DNA of 64,000 nt, from the NCBI GenBank assembly GCA_002716125.1, contig PAZH01000034.1, positions 1 to 64,000 of the forward strand, given 5' to 3'. Positions within the stretch are counted from its first letter, which is position 1; every line of letters begins with the position of its first letter. A model generated the notes under the pieces. The model had not been told where the DNA came from. It ran no database searches and worked only from the letters and a program-made list of their open reading frames with translations. Shown one piece after another: positions 56,813 to 64,000 of this stretch. The position numbers were made by a program, and so were the translations under genes. This DNA comes from Rhodospirillaceae bacterium (GTDB lineage Bacteria; Pseudomonadota; Alphaproteobacteria; UBA8366).

Positions 56813-58216
56813 ATGCCGAATGAGGAATATTGGCGCTGGACAGCCAGCGAAGCGGTTGCGTCTCTAAAAAAAGGGGATATCAAACCGGTCGAATTGATCG
56901 AAGCCGCAAGGTCTCGGATCGAGGCCATCGACCCGATTGTGAATGCATTACCGATACGCTGTTTCGAACGCGCGACTGAGCAAGCCGGTACCGCCGACCC
57001 GAACAGCTTACTCGCGGGCCTCCCCATAGCCGTGAAGGACTACAACGACATCGGTGGTGTGCGAACAACCTACGGCTCGCCGATTTACGCGGATTATGTG
57101 CCTAAAACGTCCGACGCGACCGTGTCCCGCCTCGAAGAGAACGGTGCGATTCCAATCGCGAAATCGAATGTGCCGGAATGGGCGGGCGGACATACGTTCA
57201 ACCCGGTGAATGGGCTGACGCGAAACCCGTGGCATACGGAACGCAGTGCCGGCGGCTCTTCCGGCGGATCCGGTGCGGCTTTGGCAAGTGGCCAAATCTG
57301 GCTCGCGACAGGAAACGATCTCGGCGGTAGCCTGCGCACGCCGGCCGGCTTCAACGGCGTTGTCGGACTCCGGCCGGGTCCAGGCGTCGTACCGCGCGGC
57401 CAAAGGCTGCAAGCCTTCGACACTTTGTGGGTCGAAGGCCCGATGGCCCGGAATGTTGCCGACATCGCGTTGATGCTCGACGCCGGCTGCGGACATCACC
57501 CGCACGATCCGTTCTCCTTCGATCAATCCGGATCGTTTGTCGCCGCCCTCGAAAAGGCCGACAAACCGCGTCGCGTCGCTTTTAGTCCCGACTTAAATAT
57601 CGTGCCGATGGCCCGAGAGGTCGCGGATGTCGCCGAGAAGGCGGCAAAAAGCCTGTCCGATGCCGGCATCGACGTCACAGACGAGATCCCGGATTTCTCG
57701 GGCGCGTTGGATGGATTTCAGACCCTCCGCGCCGTTCTTCTCGGCACCATGATGGGCGAATTGTTGGAAGAGGAACGCGCGCGTATCGCGTTGGATATCG
57801 TTGGCAATGTGGAACGCGGCTTCGATGTAAAACCGGAAGAGCTCTTCGAAGCGGAACGTGTTCGTTGGACCTTGTTTCAGCGGATGACGAAATTTTTTGA
57901 AACACATGACCTCTTGATCTGCCCATCCGCCTCGATACCCGCGTTTCCTGTCGAACAGCGCTATGTGACGGAGATCGGCGGAAAACTTTGCGAAACGTAT
58001 ATCGATTGGTTTGCGATTACGTTCGCTTTGACGATGACCTCCTGCCCCGTCATCAGTCTGCCGTGTGGATTCAACGCAGACGGATTACCAATCGGTCTGC
58101 AACTTGTCGGCAAACCACGCGGCGAGGCGGATTTGCTGAGGGCCGCAAAGTGGATCGAGGACTTGTTTGGGATCTCTGATCGGCTCCCGATCGATCCGAA
58201 AATTCATGGTGAATGA
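56813..58216 (+). CDS. Amidase signature family enzyme
   Basis: The 467-aa amidase has the Ser-cis-Ser-Lys triad: K75 in AVKDYNDI, the Gly/Ser-rich SAGGSSGGSGAALASG (Ser149/150) and nucleophile Ser173 in GNDLGGSLRTP. Only the usual 'SD' of GSDxGGS is changed to 'ND'. It hydrolyses an amide; the substrate is not readable. It is divergent from the CaiB gene across 109 bp, so it is plausibly part of the same catabolic system, and overlaps the convergent hydrolase gene by 13 bp. Confidence 0.92.
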   Translation: MPNEEYWRWTASEAVASLKKGDIKPVELIEAARSRIEAIDPIVNALPIRCFERATEQAGTADPNSLLAGLPIAVKDYNDIGGVRTTYGSPIYADYVPKTSDATVSRLEENGAIPIAKSNVPEWAGGHTFNPVNGLTRNPWHTERSAGGSSGGSGAALASGQIWLATGNDLGGSLRTPAGFNGVVGLRPGPGVVPRGQRLQAFDTLWVEGPMARNVADIALMLDAGCGHHPHDPFSFDQSGSFVAALEKADKPRRVAFSPDLNIVPMAREVADVAEKAAKSLSDAGIDVTDEIPDFSGALDGFQTLRAVLLGTMMGELLEEERARIALDIVGNVERGFDVKPEELFEAERVRWTLFQRMTKFFETHDLLICPSASIPAFPVEQRYVTEIGGKLCETYIDWFAITFALTMTSCPVISLPCGFNADGLPIGLQLVGKPRGEADLLRAAKWIEDLFGISDRLPIDPKIHGE

Positions 58217-58992
58217 CGATCAAGAAACGTCCGCAGCGCTCTGTTGAACGCCTCCGGCTGAGCGGCGTTTGAAATATGTGCCGCGTCCGGAATGATCGTG
58301 AGTTCTGAATTCGGAATTTCTCGGTGGAGAATTTCGGAATGCGATACCGGGGTGCTCGGGTCGTCCGCGCCGACAATCACATGCGTCGGCGCTTGAATGG
58401 TCTTCAAAAGCGGCTTCAGCATCCGTTGTTTCAACGACGAGGCACAACCGATATAGCCGTCAATGTCGGTTTCCAGGACCATCTGGCGAAACCGCTCGAC
58501 AATACGCGGCTCACGGCGGCGGAATTCCGGCGTGAACCACCGCTCCATACTTGCATCGGCAACGCCTTCCATGCCGTTCGCGCGCGCATTCGCGATACGA
58601 CTGTCCCAAACCTCGGGCGGGACATAACTCGACGTGTCGCACAGGGTCAGCGTTCGCGTCATTTCAGGATAAGTCGCCGCAAACAACTGCCCAATGGCGC
58701 CGCCAGTCGACAGGCCGACGAAGTGAACCCGGTCAATATCCAATACACTTAGCAGTCCGCGCACATCCTCTGTTAGTTGGCGAAGCGTGTACGGCGGTGG
58801 CGGCGCGCTGCTGGCACCGTGTCCGCGTTTGTTCCAGCGCAGAACGCTGAATCGATCGACGAGCGCATTCATCTGTCCGTCCCACATCTGGAAGGTCGTC
58901 GAAAGACTGTTGCTCAACAAGACGACGGGCAGATCGGCTGAAACGTCCATCCGATATTCGATGCGAACACCGTTCACTTCTACCAATGGCAT
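58204..58992 (-). CDS. Alpha/beta hydrolase, 3-oxoadipate enol-lactonase-like
   Basis: The 262-aa protein resembles PcaD-type lactonases: VVLLSNSLSTTFQMWDGQMNAL, RWNKRGHGASSAP, nucleophile Ser95 in VGLSTGGAIGQL, Asp in GADDPSTPV and His in PDAAHISNAAQPEAFN. It may open a lactone formed in the island pathway; true 3-oxoadipate specificity is unproven because no other pca gene is here. Its 3' end overlaps the amidase 3' end by 13 bp. Confidence 0.85.
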   Translation of the reverse strand: MPLVEVNGVRIEYRMDVSADLPVVLLSNSLSTTFQMWDGQMNALVDRFSVLRWNKRGHGASSAPPPPYTLRQLTEDVRGLLSVLDIDRVHFVGLSTGGAIGQLFAATYPEMTRTLTLCDTSSYVPPEVWDSRIANARANGMEGVADASMERWFTPEFRRREPRIVERFRQMVLETDIDGYIGCASSLKQRMLKPLLKTIQAPTHVIVGADDPSTPVSHSEILHREIPNSELTIIPDAAHISNAAQPEAFNRALRTFLDRHSP

Positions 58993-59126
58993 GTCGCGCC
59001 TTCTCCCGTACCTAGACCCTAGAAAGGATTCTATTGCGACTGGGCGACATGGACACTGTCATCTGGCCCCCTATCCGCATGCATTGTCCGATCTAATCTC
59101 GTTTTTAGAGCGCACAGAGGACCCCG

Positions 59127-60311
59127 ATGTTAAGAATCGAGAGAATCGAAGTCTTCGTTACGGATTTGCCGGGCCGTTTACGGCGACGCATGTCGAGCGG
59201 TGGGTATGATACGGGCGCCGGCGGCAGCTGGATCGGCAAACCGGTCCTCGTAAAGCTGCATGCGGGCGGTTTGGTCGGGTTGGGACAGATACGCCCCATC
59301 TCTCCGGGACATTGGATGCCGGATACCGTCTACAGCATGCTCCACGCGATTACCGATTATTTCGGGCCGCGCCTGATTGGTATGGATGCGTTCGACATGG
59401 CGGGCATTGAACGCATGTTCGATGTCACCTTGCCATACAACCCAAATGCGCGGGCGGCCATCGATCACGCTCTGCACGACCTCCTTGGAAAAGCGACCGG
59501 CCAACCGGTGTACAACCTCCTCGGCGGGTTACGGCAACCGGACGTGCCTCTTGAGTGGTCGGTCAGTATGCAAGATACCCGGGAAGAGATGATCGACGAA
59601 GCGGCCCGAGCGGTCGAGGCGTTTGGTATTGAAGTGCTGTGCCTCAAGGCCGGCGAGCCCGGCGGGTGGCGACAAGATTTAGGGAATTTCGCCGCGGCGC
59701 GGGACCGCCTCGGCCCCGACATTTTAATTGGCATCGACCCCAACACCGGGTGGACCCGGCACGAAACCATTCAGGCTCTGGATGGGTATCGCGCCTATCG
59801 CCTCGATTACCTCGAACAACCGATCGAACGCCGCGACCTACAGGGAATGGCCGAAATCCGGCGGGCCGCACGCGGCGTTCCGCTGATGGCCGATGAAGCC
59901 ATGACGTCGCCGGCCGACGCCCTGGCCTTGGCAAAGGCCGACGCCGCAGATGTCCTTTGCATTAAGCCCTATAAGCTTGGTGGCCTTCGGCCGGCGAAGC
60001 GGGTCGCGGCCATCGCCGAAACGGCAGGGCAGTTGCTGAATGTCGGCGGACTCGCCGCCTTCTGCCAACTGGAAGCCGCCGCCGCCGCGCATTTCTACGC
60101 GAGCACGCCGGCGCATTTGATGATGCCGGCCGGCGAGTTCGTTTTCGGGCTTGGCGTCATCGGACCGGACCCGCTCGTCCCCGAACCAAAGTTCACGATT
60201 AAGAATGGAAAGACCCGCGTGCCGAATGCACCTGGTCTTGGCGTCGAGATCGATGAAGACGCCCTGCAACGATTAACATTGCACCGCGTCGAAGTGACGG
60301 AGAACGATTGA
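59127..60311 (+). CDS. Mandelate racemase/muconate-lactonizing enolase-superfamily enzyme
   Basis: The 394-aa protein has the two-domain enolase-superfamily form. Metal ligands are D204 (GIDPNTGW), E230 (YLEQPIE) and D256 (MADEAM). The second-strand KxK motif is C172-L-K174, so the first Lys is Cys; a candidate opposite base is K280 or K283 (CIKPYKLGG). Reactions in this group are cycloisomerisation, racemisation or dehydration of carboxylates. It is 2 bp upstream of TauD copy 2, so they are co-translated. Substrate unknown. Confidence 0.88.
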   Translation: MLRIERIEVFVTDLPGRLRRRMSSGGYDTGAGGSWIGKPVLVKLHAGGLVGLGQIRPISPGHWMPDTVYSMLHAITDYFGPRLIGMDAFDMAGIERMFDVTLPYNPNARAAIDHALHDLLGKATGQPVYNLLGGLRQPDVPLEWSVSMQDTREEMIDEAARAVEAFGIEVLCLKAGEPGGWRQDLGNFAAARDRLGPDILIGIDPNTGWTRHETIQALDGYRAYRLDYLEQPIERRDLQGMAEIRRAARGVPLMADEAMTSPADALALAKADAADVLCIKPYKLGGLRPAKRVAAIAETAGQLLNVGGLAAFCQLEAAAAAHFYASTPAHLMMPAGEFVFGLGVIGPDPLVPEPKFTIKNGKTRVPNAPGLGVEIDEDALQRLTLHRVEVTEND

Positions 60312-60313
60312 CC

Positions 60314-61183
60314 ATGGAACTCATTCGATTTAATGCGCCGCACGGCGCCGAAATTCGTAACCTCGACCTCTCGCAACCGATGTCGGAAGAAACGGTCGAA
60401 TCGGTCCGAAGCGCCTGGCATGAGAATCCCGTCCTACTGTTCCGCGGACAAAACTTGGACGACCAGCAGCTCATGGCCCTTGCGCGGAACTTTGGCGAAT
60501 TAGAGTTGCCGCCGAGCCGTCTCCTGAAATATTCGCATGGCTCCGGTCAAAAGGAGGACGTGCCGCCGGAAATCAACGTCATCTCCAATATCGTCGAAAA
60601 CGGCAAAAAGATCGGACAGCTCGGTGCGGAAGAAGCGAAATGGCACACGGATACAGGCTTCGTCGAAAAGCCTCCGGCCGGAAGCTTCCTTCACGCCAAG
60701 GAACTGCCGCCGGAAGGCGAAGGCGCGAACACATCCTTCCTAAATCTTTATGACGCATATGAAGCATTGCCGGACGATCTGCGGGAACAGGTCGAGGACC
60801 GGTGGTCGAAACACGATCCCTCCTATACCAGCGATGGGGTTTTAAGGAAGGATTTCAGAGCTTACAGCGATCCCTCGATGGGCCCCGGCCCCTGTCACCC
60901 ACTCGTACGAGAACACCCGGAGACGGGACGCAAAGCACTCTATCTTGGACGGCGGTTCAATTCCTACGTCCTCGGTCTGACAGTCGAAGACAGTGAAGAG
61001 CTGCTAGATCGCCTTTGGGCGCATGCCACCCAGGACCGATTTCTGTACGAGCATGTCTGGTCTCTCGGCGACGTCCTTATTTGGGACAACCGGTGCGTCA
61101 TGCATCGACGGGAAGCCTTCAACCCGAACATGAGGCGGCGCATGCATAGGGCGCAAACAGCCGGAGACCGGCCGTTCCGTTAA
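60314..61183 (+). CDS. TauD/TfdA-family Fe(II)/2-oxoglutarate dioxygenase (copy 2)
   Basis: The 289-aa paralogue of the protein at 49598 has the iron motif H-T-D in KWHTDTGFVEKPPAGSFL, the distal His in WDNRCVMHRR and Arg in RRRMHRAQ. An in-frame TTG two codons upstream is ignored in favour of the ATG. It is shorter in the loop before the iron site than copy 1, so substrates probably differ. It overlaps the nitroreductase stop by TTAA. Confidence 0.9.
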   Translation: MELIRFNAPHGAEIRNLDLSQPMSEETVESVRSAWHENPVLLFRGQNLDDQQLMALARNFGELELPPSRLLKYSHGSGQKEDVPPEINVISNIVENGKKIGQLGAEEAKWHTDTGFVEKPPAGSFLHAKELPPEGEGANTSFLNLYDAYEALPDDLREQVEDRWSKHDPSYTSDGVLRKDFRAYSDPSMGPGPCHPLVREHPETGRKALYLGRRFNSYVLGLTVEDSEELLDRLWAHATQDRFLYEHVWSLGDVLIWDNRCVMHRREAFNPNMRRRMHRAQTAGDRPFR

Positions 61184-61848
61184 TCGGCCGCGAACGGTGC
61201 GCCGTCAAACGTCTCACGCATCGTTAGCGCCTCGACAGGTAAGCGTTTTAATTTGGTCAATTGTTTCACCGGTTTGCCGAGTGGAACGACCGCGCACACG
61301 GCAAAATTCTCTGGAATATTGAGAAGTTCCTTTACTTTGTCTTCCTCGGCACAGGCCAGGGTTGTGATGGTACCCCCAAAGCCGGCTTGGCGCGCGCCCA
61401 TCAGAACATTCCAGACGAAAGGATAGATCGAGCCGCCGCTGATGATGTCGACACGATCCAAATCTTGGTCCATCGAAGCCACCACTTTCAGGTCGACGAT
61501 AAAGACCAATGCCACAGAACAGTTCTTAACCGGTTCGGTCAGCAGCGACGCCGGTTTCGTCGCCTCGATTTCCTCGGGTGTGCAGACGGTCGGTGTGTAA
61601 GAATTCCATGGGTTCTCGCCCGCATTGATCTGCGCGATATACCGCCGCGCGCCGGGAATATTCAGCTCGCCAAGCGCGTCCTTCGTTTTTTGGTCGCGCA
61701 CGACAATCACCCGATTGCCCTGCCGATTGCCGCCACTCGGCGCGAAGCGCGCATTGTCGAGGATTTCGTATAGCACGGCGTCCGACATTTCCTCGCCGGT
61801 ATAATCGCGCGCCGCGAATGTCGTGCGCATAACGTCATTGAGTTCCAT
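61180..61848 (-). CDS. Nitroreductase-family flavoprotein
   Basis: The 222-aa FMN protein has family blocks VMRTTFAARDYTGEEMSDAVLYEILDNARFAPSGGNRQ and VVRDQKTKDALGEL near the N-terminus. SIYPFVWNVLMGARQAGFGGT corresponds to the dimer/FMN region, followed by VVPLGKPVKQLTKLKR at the end. GGGAGCGAG before the ATG at 61848 decides the start; the longer frame to 61989 is unlike the family. It may reduce quinones, nitro groups or enals. Confidence 0.88.
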   Translation of the reverse strand: MELNDVMRTTFAARDYTGEEMSDAVLYEILDNARFAPSGGNRQGNRVIVVRDQKTKDALGELNIPGARRYIAQINAGENPWNSYTPTVCTPEEIEATKPASLLTEPVKNCSVALVFIVDLKVVASMDQDLDRVDIISGGSIYPFVWNVLMGARQAGFGGTITTLACAEEDKVKELLNIPENFAVCAVVPLGKPVKQLTKLKRLPVEALTMRETFDGAPFAAD

Positions 61849-61987
61849 AGCTCGCTCCCGAAGTCGATCTATTGGCTTTAAGGAACCTATCCTGCGTTCC
61901 TCACTGGGCCAAGCGGACCGCGTTTGCGCGCTTGCGGGTCCGTATCGTAAGTTCCCCCTCCACGCGATAAAGAATTTCAGGACCGTC

Positions 61988-62245
61988 ATGCCCGACTATT
62001 ATCGACCCGACCTCGGCCTCGACCCGGACAATCCCTTTGCCCGCGACCAAGACGGCAAACTGGTTCGCCGTTCCTATTGGATGGACCTGATCGATAGCTC
62101 GGTCGTGCTCGCGATGACGAAGGGCATCGGCGCTTATCTAACGAACGATCAAAAGCGCGCCCATTTGGCGGATATCAAGCGGGAGCACTTGATCGACGAA
62201 ATCTTGATCCAAGAGGTTTTCCCACCCGACGACGACGATTTTTAA
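61988..62245 (+). CDS. Small uncharacterised protein with acidic tail
   Basis: I do not recognise this 85-aa protein. It begins MPDYYRPDLGLDPDNPFARDQ, contains a short helix (MDLIDSSVVLAMTKGIGAYL), and ends in the acidic FPPDDDDF. AGGA lies 6 bases before the ATG, the frame has normal local codon use, and the stop overlaps the GIY-YIG stop (TTAA), so it is probably real. There is no signal peptide or membrane span. Confidence 0.7.
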   Translation: MPDYYRPDLGLDPDNPFARDQDGKLVRRSYWMDLIDSSVVLAMTKGIGAYLTNDQKRAHLADIKREHLIDEILIQEVFPPDDDDF

Positions 62246-62505
62246 GTCCCGGTGAGCTGGCGCCGAAACGGTCGATCCCGTTTTAAATGCCATTCGCGGC
62301 TCATCGCATCGCTACGGTTGAGATGACGTTCCGCGTATAACAATGTCCACTGACGGCCACGAGTCGATTTCGCGCCTTTGCCGGAATTGTGCGCCGCCAA
62401 CCGGCTGTTCAGATCGGTGGTCCAGCCGACATACGTCCGCATCGCACCGCCATCATCCGTTCCCAGCACGTAGACATAGCAGGGCGTCGTCGGTTGCCGC
62501 ATCAA
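62242..62505 (-). CDS. GIY-YIG nuclease-fold protein
   Basis: The 87-aa protein is a minimal GIY-YIG domain: CYVYVLGTDDG, RTYVGWTTDLNSRLAAHNSG, a catalytic-type Arg in STRGRQW and Glu in YAERH, then AMSREWHLKR. This is the YhbQ/UPF0213-like single-domain form. It starts at ATGATG, and the first ATG overlaps the arfB stop, giving coupled translation. Activity as a nuclease is not established for this form. Confidence 0.9.
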   Translation of the reverse strand: MMRQPTTPCYVYVLGTDDGGAMRTYVGWTTDLNSRLAAHNSGKGAKSTRGRQWTLLYAERHLNRSDAMSREWHLKRDRPFRRQLTGT

Positions 62506-62924
62506 TCGAAATCGCGCGTCTTACCGCGGTTTTTCTTAATTGAGCTTCTGTGCTTTTTCGATTGGATACGGCGTTCCTTGGCGCCTCGGCTCGGCTTTGT
62601 CGGACGCCGGCGGCGGGGCGGTATCGCGGCTTCCCGGATCAAGGCGACGAGGCGTTCCAGCGCATCCTGACGGTTGCGCTCTTGGCTCCGGAACCGGTCG
62701 GCAGAAATCACAACCACGCCGTCTCGGGTCATGCGACGCCCCGCCAGCGTCTGCAGCCGGCGATAGATGGCGGGGTTGAGATTCGGGGAGCGCAGCGCGT
62801 CGAAACGCAACTGCACCGCGGTCGAGACCTTGTTGACGTTCTGCCCGCCGGGGCCCGAGGCACGAACGAAGCTCTCCTCAAGCTCGTCTTCCGAAATCGA
62901 GATATGTTCCGTCACGGGGATCAA
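62502..62924 (-). CDS. arfB: Alternative ribosome-rescue peptidyl-tRNA hydrolase ArfB
   Basis: The 140-aa protein has the release-factor catalytic domain with SGPGGQNVNKVSTAVQLRFD, including the GGQ that hydrolyses peptidyl-tRNA in stalled ribosomes. A strongly basic C-terminal tail (RGAKERRIQSKKHRSSIKKN) would enter the empty mRNA channel. Length and tail match ArfB (YaeJ). It is coupled to the GIY-YIG gene. Confidence 0.94.
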   Translation of the reverse strand: MIPVTEHISISEDELEESFVRASGPGGQNVNKVSTAVQLRFDALRSPNLNPAIYRRLQTLAGRRMTRDGVVVISADRFRSQERNRQDALERLVALIREAAIPPRRRRPTKPSRGAKERRIQSKKHRSSIKKNRGKTRDFD

Positions 62925-62964
62925 CAGACACGTCCTGATATCCCCGCACAGCCCGCGGGGCGGT

Positions 62965-64000
62965 TTAACCCAACCGGTTCACCCCATCGAACGCCGCTGT
63001 CTTGTAGCACTCGGCGAGCGTCGGATAGTTGAAAACCGTATCGATGAAGTAGTCGATTGTGCCATTCATCGCGAGGACGGCCTGGCCGATATGTATCAGC
63101 TCGCTGGCCCCTTCGCCGATGATGCAAACGCCCAACAATTTCCGCGTATCGGCATGGAAGATCAGTTTCAGCATGCCCGAGGAATCGCCAAGGATCGTCC
63201 CGCGCGCGATTTCCCGGTACTCCGCCTTGCCAATCTCATACGGTACGCCTTCCTCGGTGAGTTCTTCCTCGCCCTTTCCGACCGTCGAAATCTCAGGGAT
63301 GGCATAGATGCCATAGGGAAAGAGATCGGGAATACTTTCAGCTTCAACACCAAAGGCATGACAAGCGGAGAGGCGTCCTTGCTCGCTCGAGGTCGAGGCA
63401 AGGCTCGGAAACCCGATGACGTCGCCCACCGCATAGATGTTCTCGGCATCGGTCTGATAGAATTCATTGACCTTAATTCGGCCGCGGGAATCCGCTTCCA
63501 AGCCGGCGGCCTCCAGATTCAGTTTATCCGTCGCACCCTGCCGTCCGATACTGTAAAGCGCTTTGTCCGAGGCGATTTGCTTGCCGCTTTTCAGTTTAAT
63601 CCGAACCTGCCGACGGCCTTCTTCTTCAGCCGTCTCTAGGCCCGTCACCTCTTCGCCGAGACGGAGGGTGACCCGATTTCGGCGCATGTTGTAGACAAGC
63701 GAGTCGATGATTTCCGCGTCGACGAAATCGAGCAGGCGCGGTCGGGCGTCGATCAACGTGACCCGAACGCCAAGAATCGCGAAGATCGTTGCAAATTCAA
63801 CACCGATGACCCCGCCGCCGATAATGGTCATCGTTCGCGGCAGGTCCTCCAGATCAAGCATATCGTCGCTGGTGAAGATGCGTTGCCCGTCGAATGGGAT
63901 GTGCGGGTCACGCGCCGCCGTTGTTCCTGTCGCGATCACGACCTTTTCGACCGTAATATCCGTATGTTGGCTCGTTCCCGGCGCGTCCAACCGGATTGTA
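62965..64000 (-). CDS. sthA: Soluble pyridine nucleotide transhydrogenase (5' end outside window)
   Basis: The visible 345 or so residues are the C-terminal part of an FAD-dependent class I pyridine-nucleotide-disulfide reductase. They include the ATGTTAARDP segment, the NAD motif IIGGGVIGVEFATIFAILGV, the AVGDVIGFPSLAS FAD motif and the dimerisation domain with EGASELIHIGQ. The absence of Cys near the dimer His and the IGRQG pattern fit SthA. The frame is open through base 64000, so the start and redox-site region lie beyond the window. Confidence 0.9.
   Translation of the reverse strand, partial: TIRLDAPGTSQHTDITVEKVVIATGTTAARDPHIPFDGQRIFTSDDMLDLEDLPRTMTIIGGGVIGVEFATIFAILGVRVTLIDARPRLLDFVDAEIIDSLVYNMRRNRVTLRLGEEVTGLETAEEEGRRQVRIKLKSGKQIASDKALYSIGRQGATDKLNLEAAGLEADSRGRIKVNEFYQTDAENIYAVGDVIGFPSLASTSSEQGRLSACHAFGVEAESIPDLFPYGIYAIPEISTVGKGEEELTEEGVPYEIGKAEYREIARGTILGDSSGMLKLIFHADTRKLLGVCIIGEGASELIHIGQAVLAMNGTIDYFIDTVFNYPTLAECYKTAAFDGVNRLG

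Noticed and set aside
1-64000. tRNA genes, rRNA, CRISPR arrays, IS elements, prophage or long repeats
   Set aside because: None seen on reading either strand. The two HyuAB pairs and two TauD genes are diverged paralogues, not repeats usable for recombination.

Overview
The window reads as chromosome of an alphaproteobacterium, probably a free-living Rhodospirillales-like heterotroph. The basis is an AapJQMP general amino-acid transporter, a DUF2336 protein, a bifunctional CysNC with separate CysD, a class II DAHP synthase, the four-gene ligase-associated DNA repair set, and a high density of HyuA/HyuB, CaiB, TauD and enolase-superfamily catabolic genes. Base composition is moderately GC-rich and even. 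I see no rRNA, tRNA, CRISPR array, phage gene, transposase or IS end. No stretch longer than 300 bases lacks a gene; the largest gap is about 210 bases, at 4666-4875.

Layout. 66-4665: a small ABM-domain protein, then the minus-strand aapJ-aapQ-aapM-aapP operon with a strong 12-bp hairpin between aapJ and aapQ. 4876-10177: a serine hydrolase, a DUF2336 protein, an SDR without its catalytic Tyr, an exported metallo-beta-lactamase-fold hydrolase and a phosphite-dehydrogenase-like (PtxD-like) enzyme. 10292-15331: 3-hydroxybutyrate-dehydrogenase-like SDR, HyuA, HyuB and a VOC protein. 15338-20288: cysS, a GcvA-type LysR regulator divergent from an EamA transporter, and nadE. 20466-25957: an unrecognised 280-aa protein, an E1 alpha/beta 2-oxo-acid (acetoin-type) dehydrogenase pair with an alpha/beta hydrolase, a BASS-type transporter and a methyltransferase. 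26025-28771: cysD-cysNC sulfate activation. 28844-33886: a TetR regulator with three palindromic sites, then an RND/MMPL exporter, a LolA-like carrier and a beta-barrel gene broken by one TAG. 33888-40100: pncB, class II DAHP synthase, a sirtuin, a parvulin, a Sel1-repeat protein and a double cupin.

40103-45916: the ligase-associated repair module as two divergent pairs, pdeM plus an Lhr-type helicase on one side and an MBL exonuclease plus ATP-dependent ligase on the other. 45919-61848: a catabolic island with an isocitrate-lyase/PEP-mutase-family enzyme, a LysR gene broken by one TAA, a selenoprotein, two TauD dioxygenases, an ABM protein, a GH43-like propeller, a second HyuA/HyuB pair with a CaiB CoA-transferase, an amidase, an alpha/beta hydrolase, a mandelate-racemase-family enzyme and a nitroreductase. 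61988-64000: a small acidic protein, a GIY-YIG protein, arfB, and sthA running off the right edge.

The strongest unusual find is at 47744-49489. An in-frame TGA sits inside a U-G-S-C motif and is followed at once by a SECIS-like hairpin, so two apparent genes form one 581-aa UGSC-family selenoprotein with a long C-terminal domain I do not recognise. Also notable are the PtxD-like dehydrogenase with Val at the relay-Glu position, the three matching TetR operators, two single-codon nonsense disruptions, and the fact that all 14 convergent gene pairs abut or overlap (-13 to +7 bp).
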